A stretch of DNA of 64,000 nt from Bursaphelenchus xylophilus (taxonomy: Eukaryota; Nematoda; Chromadorea; Rhabditida; Aphelenchoididae): assembly GCA_904066235.2 (NCBI GenBank), contig CAJFCV020000002.1:11346001-11410000 (forward strand). Reading direction: 5' to 3'. This document shows positions 12,260-24,400 of the stretch, one piece after another. A program made the position numbers and the translations under genes. The notes beneath the pieces were generated by a model, which saw only the letters and a list, made by a program, of their open reading frames with translations, did no database searches and was not told the origin of the DNA. Each line of letters starts with the position of its first letter. The first letter of the stretch is position 1.

Positions 12260-12720
12260 GTACATGAGAGAGGTGGCAAAAAACGGCTATAACTCTCGGA
12301 AATCGAAAGTATTTTTAATGAAATTTGACATAGACACAATTTAGGGCATGGTAAAGAGTCCTGCAAGCTGATTCCTGTTTTATGCCCTAAGGGCAAAAGT
12401 TATGAAAGTGGGAAATTTATGGGGAAAATTCGTTTGTATTTGGTAGGGACCGGTAGTAGAAATAAAAAAAATTTTTTTTTCATATACTTTAGAGCATAGA
12501 GAAGCCATGCTCATTGGGATTTTTCAAATTTCCACAAAAAATGGGCCGTATTTTAAACCCCCATTTTTTGACTTCACTGTGCAAAAACTACAGTAACCCC
12601 AAGCGTTTTTCGCCTAAAAAATATATGTCAGTGAGCCTTTGACAATATAATATTATTTATTTATTACATTCTACCTCGAACACAATTGCAAAAAAATGAG
12701 GGTCAGCGGGAAATTACAGT
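12260..12720. other. intergenic, nothing recognised
   Basis: AT-rich spacer between convergent genes, with one ctacagtaacccc motif. No exon, RNA gene or defined repeat seen. Confidence 0.5.
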
Positions 12721-12730
12721 AGGGCCGAGT

Positions 12731-14175
12731 CTAAAATACGGTCCGTTTTCGGATCAAATAATCTCCACCCAGCGAGTCCAGAATCCGCTCTCGTTTGACG
12801 GCACGCTTCTCCAGTCGCCCCACTTGAATCTGATCCAGTGGGACTTGGCCGTAGGTCTCCGGACCCAGACGGAGGACCAGCATGTTCCGCTCGGCCAGCG
12901 GAAGGGACTGAAAGAATGGGTTGGTAAAATACGAGGCCTTTAGTCGGTCTTTTGAATCATGGATGGGTTAAAAATTAATTTGAGAATGAAAGTTTAATTT
13001 TTTGGAGAAATAACTTGAATTTAGATATAATCTTTTGACAGGCAAGTGCTCAGACATTCGTTTCCAGAAATTTCCGTCGATTAGATTTTTTGAGAAGTGC
13101 TCAAAGTTCGAGGCTCAGTATTTTTTCAAAATTTTGCCTACATTCTCAGTATTGGACACATATCAATTCCTTAAAATTTTAGCTCGCGCTTTGCAGCGAC
13201 AGCCGAGATATTCAACCACTACTTTCTTGAAACCTAGGTAAATGCTCAGAGTGCAACGTTCTTATTCTCTTCAAATTTTGTCCACGTATTCTGATAGGAC
13301 CTCATATCAATTCCTCAAAATTTTACCTTGCGTTCTTCGGGTGCAGCTGAAATATTCACTGATTTTTTGCAGGTGAGAGATTGCTGAAAATGAGGAGGAT
13401 GGACAGAGAGAAAATAAAAAAGATTTCGTCCTTATCTTTGTGAATTTTGCGCGGATAAATGTTGCTTTCCGCCCAAGATTCACAAAGATATGGCCGACAC
13501 ACGTTTTTTTATTTTCTCTCTGACCACCCTCTTCATTTTCGACAATCTCATTTCCGCAAAAATTGGTGAATATTTCAGATGTAGCCGAAGAACGCGAGGT
13601 AAAATTTTGAGGAATTGAAATGAGGTCCTATCAGAATATGCGGGCAAAATTTGAAGAGAATAGGAACGTCGCAATCTGAGCACTTGCCTGTCAAAAAGTC
13701 TACCAAAACTTCAAGAAGGCGTTGAATATCTCGGCTGTGTCTGCCAAGCGCGAGCTAAAATTTTAAAGAATTTATATGTGGCCTAGATGAAACATGTGGG
13801 CAAAATTTGAAAAAAAGCCGGGCTTCGAATTTTGAACACTTCCCAAAAAATCTAATCGATGGAAATTTCTGGAAATGAATGTCTGAGCACTTGTCTGTCA
13901 AAAGATTGTATCTAAACTCAAGCTGCTTCTCAAAAAAATAACTTTAAGGAATTGATATGTGGCCAAGACTGAAAATGTGGACAAAAGTTGATAAAAAAGC
14001 ACTTTGAACACTTCCCAAAAAAATCTAACCGATGGAAATTTGTGGATAACGAACCTTGTGGCCGAAAGACTCGTTATGTAAAGTCTCCGCGCTACATGAA
14101 CTCCCCTCTTACCTGCGCCAGGCTGAACATGCCGAAAACGCCGAGAAGGGCGGCGAGCAGCGAACGGAAATCCAT
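12731..14175 (-). CDS. small secreted peptide precursor with dibasic sites
   Basis: Two exons, 14,113-14,175 and 12,731-12,907, join in phase 0 to 79 residues. Residues 1-20 are a clean signal peptide (MDFRSLLAALLGVFGMFSLA). The remaining 58 residues hold dibasic or tribasic sites: LEKR, AVKR and IRKR, which would release a peptide ERILDSLGGDYLI before a short VF-ending tail. That layout is typical of neuropeptide-like or hormone precursors, but I do not recognise the family and there is no C-terminal Gly for amidation before the basic sites. The stop codon lies inside the intron-type motif cgtattttag. The 1.2-kb intron is almost wholly a nested inverted repeat. Upstream there is a possible TATA-like aatataag near 14,350. 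Confidence 0.7.
13033..13913. repeat. nested inverted repeat (family C relative) in an intron
   Basis: The outer arms, gacaggcaagtgctcagac at the left and its inverse at the right, enclose a second inverted pair around 13,240-13,690 whose arms carry aggacctcatatcaattcct and its inverse. Family words gcgcgagcta and atctcggctgt are present. The whole lies inside the single intron of the peptide gene. Confidence 0.75.
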
Positions 14176-14424
14176 GGCCCTTTCTTTAACTGATTACGGG
14201 GGTTTGGGTTGGTCTCTCTTCCGACTGCAAAACGGATATATCGTTTTCCAGAGTTTACGACGTGAAGGGAAACGAGGTGGAGTCTGCGGGAATGCGTCAC
14301 CAAACGCCCAAAATACGCATTGGGTGATAAATGTGGGCGGAGAAGAGGAATATAAGTCGCAGGGTACTGTAACGTTTTTGGGAATGAATTTGAGAGTTCT
14401 GGAAGAATTTTCAACACAAATTTT

Positions 14425-14775
14425 AGTGTTCACTGAAATTATTTTTCTCTAACGGTCTCCTAGTTTTCCGTACTCTCTCGTTTGCAAAGATCGTTGAATA
14501 TCTCGGCTGTGTTGGCAAAGCGCGAGCTAAAATTTTCAAGAATTGATGTGTGGAATAGACAGGGCATGCATGAAAAATTTGAGGAAAATCTGAAAGTGCA
14601 TCACTCAGATTTTCTTCAAATTTGCCATTCACATTCTGTCTATTCCACACATCAATTCTTGAAAATTTTAGCTCGCGCTTTACCAACATAACCGAGATAT
14701 TCAACGATCTTTTCAGACGAGAGAGTACGGAAAATCAGGAGAGCGGTTAGAGCAAAATGCTCTTCGACGAGATCT
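14425..14775. repeat. family C inverted repeat
   Basis: Head-to-head arms meet near 14,600. Both carry ttgatgtgtggaatagacag or its inverse, the gcgcgagcta block, and an ending with ctctcgt and atctttgc. Confidence 0.75.
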
Positions 14776-15331
14776 TTACGGATTTCTCGTGAAAAAACAA
14801 GATTTTTCACATGAATATTGTACGCAAAATGGAAAGCAGGATGCCAAATTTAACCCAAATTGCTCATTGCACTTTTATTTCCCTCTGAAACGTATTTTGC
14901 GACATTTTTCGTCCAATTCCGTGGGCTAAATTTGGACGGTCATTAAAGTTTATATACAGCTGCGCTCTAAACCAATTTACAGTTTAGAAAAGAGGTTGTT
15001 TTCCTACGCTTAGGAGTTTGAAATTACTAAAAACAAACGTAATCAAATTAGTTTGTTATTATTATGCCATTCAAAACCAAATTTCGGGGAAAAAAAGAAA
15101 TTTGAAAACAATAAACGAGTAACTTGGTTATTGGAAAAGTACATGCAAGGTCTGGGAAATGAATGGGATCTTTCTTTAGATCCCTCAGGGCAATTTTCGA
15201 GTGTTCTGGAAATAAATAAAGGCAAAGATTTGAATTTTTCCCCCAATTTCTGGTATTTTCATTCTGAAAATCGAGAGTATGAAGAAAAATATAGCTGTAA
15301 AATTACTACTGACCACTTTACAGACATTGGC

Positions 15332-15552
15332 TTACAGTGACGGACCTGATCCAGTAACAAAAAACGTACCATTTTGCATCCGGAAAATATAAAAAAATGT
15401 AGCAAAATGCCTCCCTCTCCAACAGAAAAAACTCCGTTTTGAATGGCGCGCCATTTCCCAAAAAAAATCGGCCCGCTTTTGAAATCGGAGTTTTTTCACT
15501 CGGGGAGGGAGGTATTTTGCCACATTTTTTTGGTACTTCCCGAATGCATTGA
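15332..15552. mobile_element. MITE family B copy
   Basis: The left end, TACAGTGACGGACCTGATCC, is followed by inverted arms containing aaaatgcctccctc and gagggaggtattttgcc. Further copies are at 51,988-52,207 and 54,368-54,515. The right terminus here is diverged. Confidence 0.75.
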
Positions 15553-15837
15553 TGTTTTTTGACAATTTATCAATCATATTACGGTGAAGTAGTTTCAAAA
15601 AATACCCCAAAAATCCTAAAATTTAGCCAATTTTTAACCAGACCAAATTTTAATTTAAAATTCTTCTGATGACGTCATATCTCAGTCACGGTCAGAATTG
15701 TCCTCATAAGCCTTCCAAATTTACCACGGGGTCTCAATTTATCTTCACCATGACATGCGGCGAAAACAAATTTTCGCGGAACGGCCGCTAATGTTGGACT
15801 TTGGATTTACGACGTCTTCAAATAGCAGTGCTCGGAA

Positions 15838-15975
15838 ATGCATACGACGGTGTTTAAAAATTCGGCGTTATGGCTTCTCCTAACCGTTTTTCGAGCATCT
15901 TTGGAAGAGTTGCCAAATTTAAAGGGCGTTTGCAGACAAATGATCAGAGAACAGTGTATCGTAAGAAAAAATTAG
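15838..15975 (+). CDS. possible 45-residue secreted peptide
   Basis: The ATG opens MHTTVFKNSALWLLLTVFRA, a plausible signal peptide, followed by 25 residues with two cysteines (GVCRQMIREQCI). A gtaaga at 15,961 could be a splice donor. If used, it would lead to further exons that I could not define: the acceptor at 16,303 opens a hydrophobic frame that runs into the antisense gene. If it is not used, the stop comes at 15,975. No homologue recognised. Confidence 0.3.
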   Translation: MHTTVFKNSALWLLLTVFRASLEELPNLKGVCRQMIREQCIVRKN

Positions 15976-16495
15976 GTGCAAGTAATGTAAAATGCGGGCA
16001 CATTCACTATGCATTGGTTAATTGATTAAGTCAAGTTCAGTTTGGACTCAAAATAACAAGATACCGAAGATATTTTTGAAAGTCATCGTTTTTCAACGCC
16101 TTTTGAAAAATGGTCGATATTTTGGTCGTAAATATAAATAAGCTCAAAACTTTTGAATATCATGTACCTGGCCTCTTATTTTAGCTGATGGTTGGTTGTT
16201 GAGATTTTTTTCGACCGGTTGACGCGCTACTTTTGTCTTTTCTTGGGATCTGATGGTCTAGTACAAGGTTGGCTGATATTTCTCTCTTCATGTCACCCTA
16301 GGTCTTGATTCTTTATGAGTTGATACTAAGCTTAGTAGGCTATTACATCGCTAAATTGCTTCTAGTTATCACGCTTGATCTTCGAGAAATTTCTATTCTC
16401 CCAAAAATTGCCCAAAATCCCAAAAAATGCAAACGAATCTTGTTTACTCTTCGTATACACAATCAACACTCGTTTTCAATAATTTCAAAACACAT

Positions 16496-18031
16496 TCACT
16501 CGATAAGAGGACAAAAATTGTGCTTATTGGCGTTTCTTCCGCGTCCTTTCGTGGCTCTGGATTTGTCTCTTTTGGGTGGACCACAAGTGTTGTATTGTTC
16601 GGGGAAGCCTGGTTGCGATTTGTGGAATTTCATCATGCAATCGCCATCCGCACTCAATTTGAACGGCTGGAATCTCCTCGTGCATCTGAAAACACATCCA
16701 CATATGATTTCAAGTCTTTTTGATATCAGAGTAACACTTGACCCAAATGTGTCAACTGTTATCCTCTGTGAAAATCATAAGAGCAATTGATGGAATTCGA
16801 CTTACACTGGACATCGAGCAACAAGTTGATGTGCTAGGACTGTTTTATTCGCGTATTTCTTCAAGTTTTCGTTTGTAATAATCGGAGTTAAGTTTCTATC
16901 AACGGTAACCATTCCATTCACGTAATCTTCCCAAAGTGGACGAGGGCCCGACCCACAGGCTTGTTCGCGGTTTAATTTCACAGTGCGGTTGATGCAGCCT
17001 CCGCCAATGCTAACATAGCATTCGTGCTAAAAATAAAATGGGTCAAGTTTACTCCTTCGCGTCAAGTTTTTCTTTCTTAGATCTGGTGTGTATTTTGCGA
17101 GAGACCTGTTCCATTGAGACAAGTCTATCTCTAATGAGGCAAGTCTTTCTCAGTTGGGTCAAGTCTGCCTCTAATGAGACAAGTCTTTCTCAGTTGAGTC
17201 AACTGTTTCCCTATCAAGAAAAAAAGCTATCCAATATGTCAAATATTTTCTAAAAGTCAGAACTCACAGTTTCCAACCTTGGATTGCAGAGGATCGGTTG
17301 AGAGACGTCTTTACGCAAGAAGTGAGTTCGGAAGATCAATGAGAGATTGCCACAACCGCCGTTACAGAATTCCTGCAATTGAAGTAATGTAAAGATGCAT
17401 TCGAGACACCTCTAAATTGACCGTTGCTTCAAATTTTGCCAACTTAGGACCGATATTTAGGAATTTGGGAATTCAGCGGAACACTTGACCCATTTTGGTC
17501 AAGTCTTCTCCTTATACGACTGTGGCTTAAAAAAACAGTAAAAATCGAGCGGTAAAACAGTTATCAGTGATCAGAATTAAAATTCCGGCCTTATTTTATT
17601 GAGAGCAACACTTGACTCAGTGTCAACTGTTATGTGTCAAGTGTTACACTTGTCCAAAAATTGGTGCCCAGAACTTACCACATTTTCTTTAGGCGCTGGC
17701 TCGTACAAACAAAACTCCTCATGCACAAATCCCGTGGACCTATCCATTTTCTCCGCCGCAAACACGCCCTCGAGGTCGTAGATGTACTTGGTATAGGTGT
17801 AGCCGCGTTTCGTTGCGACCGCGAGTAAAACCACAACAGATAGGAGGAGAATCAGAACCGCCGAGACGATCATGAGAACGCGGCAAGGTCTTCGGCGCAG
17901 AATCCAGCGAATCAAACGTTTGCGGCCAGCATGACGGACTTCCGTGTTCTAAAAAATTATTTTTGCATTCAAAGTGTGAAAATTGAACTTGCTCTACTCA
18001 GTTCAGCCCCAGAAGCTCCGGAAAGAGCCAT
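16496..18031 (-). CDS. type II membrane protein with cysteine-rich ectodomain, function unknown
   Basis: Four in-frame exons: 17,679-17,948; 17,268-17,372; 16,806-17,026; 16,496-16,685. They give 261 residues plus an unresolved N-terminus. A basic stretch (LIRWILRRRPCR) precedes one membrane helix (MIVSAVLILLLSVVVLLAVA). About 215 extracellular residues follow, with spaced cysteines (EFCLY, EFCNGGCGN, PILCNP, HECYVSIGGGC, QACGSG, ARCPVC) and N-glycosylation sites, ending in a basic tail. The best first exon starts at ATG 18,031 (MALSGASGAEL) but reaches the tttttag acceptor at 17,949 in the wrong phase. An acceptor 10 bp further in would restore the frame. No family recognised. Confidence 0.75.
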
Positions 18032-19049
18032 GGTCGGAAGTCGCCGTTCGGTAGAGAAGAAAATATGGAAAATGGAAATTTTGGAGGATGAAATTTTCTC
18101 ATAAAAAACTGTAAATATTCAAATTTTGAAAATAAAAAATTTGCCTAGCGGCTGTCCAAGGGCGTTACTGGTTTGAAAATTATTGTTTTACACTTATTCT
18201 AGGAGAAACAAACAATTGCCAACTTCATATCTGAAAGTTGGCTGAAAATGGCTGGGCGCAGCGCGGAAAAAATCGAAAAAATGAGTTTTTCAAGTCAATT
18301 TTTCCAATGTTTGTTTCCGAGCTGCTCCTCACCATTTTCATCTAACTTGCAGATGAAATTCGCCCTATTTTTCAACCGAGAGGAACACTTGACCCAAGGT
18401 GTCAACTCTTTACCTCTTCAAAAAACCCCTCCAAATCCTTCATAATTCATTTATTTTTGGCAAGATACGCCAAATTACGAAAGATCACTAATAAAATTTC
18501 CATGAATCATGAGCTGAACCGGCTGTTTCTAGAGATATGGGACGGGGTCGGCGTTGAAATTCAATTCCTCCGGCTTGGGGGTGTCGATCTTGTCGCGGAG
18601 TTGGAGGAATCCGATTTGAGCTGAAAATAAGGTGTATTCTTCTTCAAAGGGTGTCCGCACTTACCCTGAGGCCACAACTCGTCCATTTCCACATTGGTTT
18701 CGGCTTCAACCTCATCGTAGTCGGAGACGGAGAAATCGCTGAGGCCGGTCTCGCAGGAATCGGTGCGCTGCATGGCGGTGGCCACATCTAAAGTATTAAC
18801 ATGACATTAGCTTTAAAATAAAGGCATGTGCAATGAGAAAAGCAAATTTTTTAATCGTAAAATCGGCATTTCTACAAAAAGATGGCATTTTGATGACTAA
18901 ACCCACATTTTTTGCCATTTTCTCGACTTGCTATCCTCTAATTTCGCCCCAATTTTCCCCATCCCCCACAACTGACCTTTGCTTCCTCCCAGATCAATGG
19001 CAGTCATCAGCTCTTCCTCGGTGCTCAGATCCAGCTCCGATTTTCCGGT

Positions 19050-19319
19050 GCAAACATCCACCGTGGCCGTATTCAAATAGTCATGCAGCTGGTCTCTGGC
19101 CGTCAACACATCCGCCGTAGCGGTATTCAAATAGTCGTCCAAATGGCCCCGCGCAGTCAACACATCCGCCGTGGCGGTGTTCAAATAGTCATGCAGCTGG
19201 TCTCTGGCCGTCAACACGTCCGCCGTAGCGGTGTTCAAGTAGTCGTCCAGCTGGTCTCGGCCAGTCAACACGTCCGCCGTAGCAGTGTTCAAATAGTCAT
19301 CCAGCTGATCTCTGGCCGT
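19050..19319 (-). repeat. coding 54-bp tandem repeat, five units (unit 1 copy)
   Basis: Five 54-bp units encode the 18-residue repeat described for the parent gene. Identical to 21,922-22,191. Confidence 0.9.
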
Positions 19320-19475
19320 CTGCAGGTCCAGCTTCTCCAACATGGCCGAAACGGCGGGAGCGGTGATCAAAGCTCGTGGATCCGAGGGATGGGGAGCTAA
19401 ATTAAATAGACGGATTAGATCAGAAAGTGACAAAATCGGTCAGAAAAGTTGTTGGACTTGAAGGTTGAGCCTGAA

Positions 19476-19905
19476 CCTTCCCCGCTTTTCTGAACTCTCC
19501 CCCAATCTGAACTCTCCCCCCTTATTGAACACTCCCCCATTTTGAAAATTGAAACAACGAGGTGTGACATGTTATACGATGATTTTTTCAAATTGAAAAA
19601 ATGAGGTGTGACATGTTATACGATGAAAATTCTTTCAAATTGAAAAAATATGTGTGACATCTTATACGATGATTTTTTTTCAAATTGAAAAAATGAGGTG
19701 TGACATGTTATACGACGAAATTTTTTTTTTTCAAATTGAAAAAAAAATTATGTGTGACATCTTGTCGCACCCAGTTTTTCTCAATTTGAAAAAAAGTTCC
19801 ATCGTAAAACATTCAATTTTCAAAATGAGGGGGAGTGTTCCAAAAAGGGGAGGGTTCAGAAAAAGGGGAGTGTTCAAAAAGGGGGGAGTTCTGAAGGGGG
19901 AGAGT
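19476..19905. repeat. intronic minisatellite flanked by inverted gaactctccccc tracts
   Basis: A degenerate tandem of caaattgaaaaaatgaggtg and tgacatgttatacgatga occupies about 19,550-19,800. It is bordered on the left by several ctgaactctcccc-type words and on the right by their inverse (ggggagtgttc, gggggagttc). A second copy, part of the large duplication, lies near 22,348-22,775. Confidence 0.8.
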
Positions 19906-20312
19906 TCTGCCGCAACGGGACTTGAATCACCCACAAATCCCCCAAAAACTCACCAAAGCTCTCCACTCCAGTCTTCAACTCTGATTCGTTCTCACTGTCG
20001 GAGAAAGAGGCACAAGTCGTCAGACTCTCCCCATCCTCGGCCGTACTCAACTCGCTGGCCGCGGTCTGCAGCAGGTCCGTCAACTGGACGGGGTCGGGCA
20101 ACGGACCGGTCAGACCCTTGATTTGCCCGCCCAACTCCACCGACACCTCGGACGGCGTGGGACTGTATTGGGAGAGGTAGGAGACGGCCGTGTCCACAAA
20201 CTCCCCGGAACGAGCGGTGATCGAGTTTTCCAAATCGTCTGAAAATGGGGTTTTAAATGGTTTCCTTGCTTAAATTTGTAATTCTAGTAATTGAAAACTA
20301 ATTTTTGAGCTT

Positions 20313-21089
20313 GCACAGTGCAAAGAAATTTAAAACCGGCGATCTGCACAGTGCAATTGGAAATTTTGACAACACCGCACTGTGCAATGGACAAAAAATT
20401 TATTTTGCACAGTGCGTGGAAGAAGTTTATTTTGCACTGTGCGTGGAAGAAGATGTCTCAAAAATTGCGTCGCACTGTGCAAAACAAACAAAAAGAGGTT
20501 TCCGCACCGTGCAAATCGCAAGTTGTTTGAAAACGCACTGTGCAATGGACCATAATTTATTTTGCACTGTGCAAAGAAATTTAAAACCGGCGATCTGCAC
20601 AGTGCAATTGGAAATTTTGACAAATCCGCACTGTGCAATGGACAAAAAATTTATTTTGCACAGTGCGAGGCAGAGAACATCACAAAAATTGTGCCGCACT
20701 GTGCAAAAGAAAGAAAAAAAATGCGCACTGTGCAAGAGAAACAAAAAGATCTTTTCCGCACCGTGCAAATCGCAAGTTGTTTGAAAACGCACTGTGCAAT
20801 GGACCATAATTTATTTTGCACAGTGCAGAGAAAAACAAGTCGCAAAATTTTTTGTTTTCAAAGTTTTACGCACAGTGCAATTCGTAAATTTGAAAGTGCA
20901 CTGTGCAATGAGCAAAAAATTTTTTTTAATCTTTTTTTTGCACTGTGCAGTAAAAAATAAAAAACGGGTCGCAAAATCTTCCATGCACTGTGCGATGAGA
21001 CAAAAAAGTTTAGAAAATGCACTGTGCAAAGAAAACAGGAAACTTTCCGCACCGTGCAAATCGCAAATTTTTCGAAAGCGCACTGTGCA
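20313..21089. repeat. GCACNGTGC palindrome array (duplication unit 1)
   Basis: Mixed GCACAGTGC, GCACTGTGC and GCACCGTGC copies with short AT-rich spacers. The spacer words aatggac and aaatcgcaa recur. It has the same content as the first part of the array at 23,183. Confidence 0.95.
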
Positions 21090-21400
21090 ATGGACTTCAT
21101 ATCTGAAAGTTGGCTGAAAATGGCTGGGCGCAGCGCGGAAAAAATCGAAAAAATGAGTTTTTCAAGTCAATTTTTCCAATGTTTGTTTCCGAGCTGCTCC
21201 TCACCATTTTCATCTAACTTGCAGATGAAATTCGCCCTATTTTTCAACCGAGAGGAACACTTGACCCAAGGTGTCAACTCTTTACCTCTTCAAAAAACCC
21301 CTCCAAATCCTTCATAATTCATTTATTTTTGGCAAGATACGCCAAATTACGAAAGATCACTAATAAAATTTCCATGAATCATGAGCTGAACCGGCTGTTT

Positions 21401-24400
21401 CTAGAGATATGGGACGGGGTCGGCGTTGAAATTCAATTCCTCCGGCTTGGGGGTGTCGATCTTGTCGCGGAGTTGGAGGAATCCGATTTGAGCTGAAAAT
21501 AAGGTGTATTCTTCTTCAAAGGGTGTCCGCACTTACCCTGAGGCCACAACTCGTCCATTTCCACATTGGTTTCGGCTTCAACCTCATCGTAGTCGGAGAC
21601 GGAGAAATCGCTGAGGCCGGTCTCGCAGGAATCGGTGCGCTGCATGGCGGTGGCCACATCTAAAGTATTAACATGACATTAGCTTTAAAATAAAGGCATG
21701 TGCAATGAGAAAAGCAAATTTTTTAATCGTAAAATCGGCATTTCTACAAAAAGATGGCATTTTGATGACTAAACCCACATTTTTTGCCATTTTCTCGACT
21801 TGCTATCCTCTAATTTCGCCCCAATTTTCCCCATCCCCCACAACTGACCTTTGCTTCCTCCCAGATCAATGGCAGTCATCAGCTCTTCCTCGGTGCTCAG
21901 ATCCAGCTCCGATTTTCCGGTGCAAACATCCACCGTGGCCGTATTCAAATAGTCATGCAGCTGGTCTCTGGCCGTCAACACATCCGCCGTAGCGGTATTC
22001 AAATAGTCGTCCAAATGGCCCCGCGCAGTCAACACATCCGCCGTGGCGGTGTTCAAATAGTCATGCAGCTGGTCTCTGGCCGTCAACACGTCCGCCGTAG
22101 CGGTGTTCAAGTAGTCGTCCAGCTGGTCTCGGCCAGTCAACACGTCCGCCGTAGCAGTGTTCAAATAGTCATCCAGCTGATCTCTGGCCGTCTGCAGGTC
22201 CAGCTTCTCCAACATGGCCGAAACGGCGGGAGCGGTGATCAAAGCTCGTGGATCCGAGGGATGGGGAGCTAAATTAAATAGACGGATTAGATCAGAAAGT
22301 GACAAAATCGGTCAGAAAAGTTGTTGGACTTGAAGGTTGAGCCTGAACCTTCCCCGCTTTTCTGAACTCTCCCCCAATCTGAACTCTCCCCCTTATTGAA
22401 CACTCCCCCATTTTGAAAATTGAAACAACGAGGTGTGACATGTTATACGATGATTTTTTCAAATTGAAAAAATGAGGTGTGACATGTTATACGATGAAAA
22501 TTCTTTCAAATTGAAAAAATATGTGTGACATCTTATACGATGATTTTTTTTCAAATTGAAAAAATGAGGTGTGACATGTTATACGACGAAATTTTTTTTT
22601 TTCAAATTGAAAAAAAATTATGTGTGACATCTTGTCGCACCCAGTTTTTCTCAATTTGAAAAAAAGTTCCATCGTAAAACATTCAATTTTCAAAATGAGG
22701 GGGAGTGTTCCAAAAAGGGGAGGGTTCAGAAAAAGGGGAGTGTTCAAAAAGGGGGGGAGTTCTGAAGGGGAGAGTTCTGCCGCAACGGGACTTGAATCAC
22801 CCACAAATCCCCCAAAAACTCACCAAAGCTCTCCACTCCAGTCTTCAACTCTGATTCGTTCTCACTGTCGGAGAAAGAGGCACAAGTCGTCAGACTCTCC
22901 CCATCCTCGGCCGTACTCAACTCGCTGGCCGCGGTCTGCAGCAGGTCCGTCAACTGGACGGGGTCGGGCAACGGACCGGTCAGACCCTTGATTTGCCCGC
23001 CCAACTCCACCGACACCTCGGACGGCGTGGGACTGTATTGGGAGAGGTAGGAGACGGCCGTGTCCACAAACTCCCCGGAACGAGCGGTGATCGAGTTTTC
23101 CAAATCGTCTGAAAATGGGGTTTTAAATGGTTTCCTTGCTTAAATTTGTAATTCTAGTAATTGAAAACTAATTTTTGAGCTTGCACAGTGCAAAGAAATT
23201 TAAAACCGGCGATCTGCACAGTGCAATTGGAAATTTTGACAACACCGCACTGTGCAATGGACAAAAAATTTATTTTGCACAGTGCGTGGAAGAAGTTTAT
23301 TTTGCACTGTGCGTGGAAGAAGATGTCTCAAAAATTGCGTCGCACTGTGCAAAACAAACAAAAAGAGGTTTCCGCACCGTGCAAATCGCAAGTTGTTTGA
23401 AAACGCACTGTGCAATGGACCATAATTTATTTTGCACTGTGCAAAGAAATTTAAAACCGGCGATCTGCACAGTGCAATTGGAAATTTTGACAAATCCGCA
23501 CTGTGCAATGGACAAAAAATTTATTTTGCACAGTGCGAGGCAGAGAACATCACAAAAATTGTGCCGCACTGTGCAAAAGAAAGAAAAAAAATGCGCACTG
23601 TGCAAGAGAAACAAAAAGATCTTTTCCGCACCGTGCAAATCGCAAGTTGTTTGAAAACGCACTGTGCAATGGACCATAATTTATTTTGCACAGTGCAGAG
23701 AAAAACAAGTCGCAAAATTTTTTGTTTTCAAAGTTTTACGCACAGTGCAATTCGTAAATTTGAAAGTGCACTGTGCAATGAGCAAAAAATTTTTTTTAAT
23801 CTTTTTTTTGCACTGTGCAGTAAAAAATAAAAAACGGGTCGCAAAATCTTCCATGCACTGTGCGATGAGACAAAAAAGTTTAGAAAATGCACTGTGCAAA
23901 GAAAACAGGAAACTTTCCGCACCGTGCAAATCGCAAATTTTTCGAAAGCGCACTGTGCAATGGACAACCGTTTGCACAGTGCGGAGCAGAAGATGTCGCA
24001 AAAATTGTGTCGCACTGTGCAATGAAACAAAAAGAAATTTATCGCACAGTGCGGAGCAGAAGAAGTCGCAAACTGTTCCGTGCACTGTGCGGTGAGACAA
24101 AAATAAATTTATCGCACAGTGCAAATCGCTGTCGCAATTTTGCCTTGTCCGCACAGTGCAAATCGCAATTTTTTTGGAAGCGCACTGTGCAATGGACAAC
24201 AGTTTGCACAGTGCGGAGCAGAAGACGTCGCAAAAATTGTGTCGCACTGTGCAATGGAGAAAAATTTAGGCCGCACAGTGCGGAGCAGAAGACGTCGCAA
24301 AAATTGTGTCGCACTGTGCGATGAAACAAAAATAAATTTATCGCACAGTGCAAATCGATATCGCAATTCTGTCGTGGCCGCACAGTGCAAAAAACAAAAG

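Larger units (their letters stand above)
18529..20238 (-). pseudogene. 5'-truncated duplicate of the acidic 18-mer repeat protein gene
   Basis: The exons 19,954-20,238, 18,977-19,396, 18,665-18,787 and 18,529-18,620 duplicate exons 2-5 of the neighbouring gene with intact frames and splice sites, but exon 1 and its promoter are missing. It could be silent or expressed as alternative 3' exons, since exon 1 ends in phase 1 and every copied exon begins in the matching phase. The near-perfect identity means it is very young or an assembly artefact. Confidence 0.75.
18222..23965. repeat. 2.87-kb direct tandem duplication
   Basis: Unit 1 is 18,222-21,095 and unit 2 is 21,094-23,965. The two are almost identical; the differences I saw are single-base changes in homopolymer runs, such as the number of Cs near 19,512. 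The junction shares the two bases AC. Unit 2 then continues into a palindrome array that unit 1 lacks, so unit 2 is the ancestral position and unit 1 the added copy. The unit contains exons 2-5 of the gene at 21,401-24,801. Confidence 0.95.

Noticed and set aside
16305..16790. Hydrophobic plus-strand frame of 161 codons
   Set aside because: Antisense to the last exon of the well-supported minus-strand gene; it has no acceptable splice partner beyond a weak link to the peptide at 15,838.
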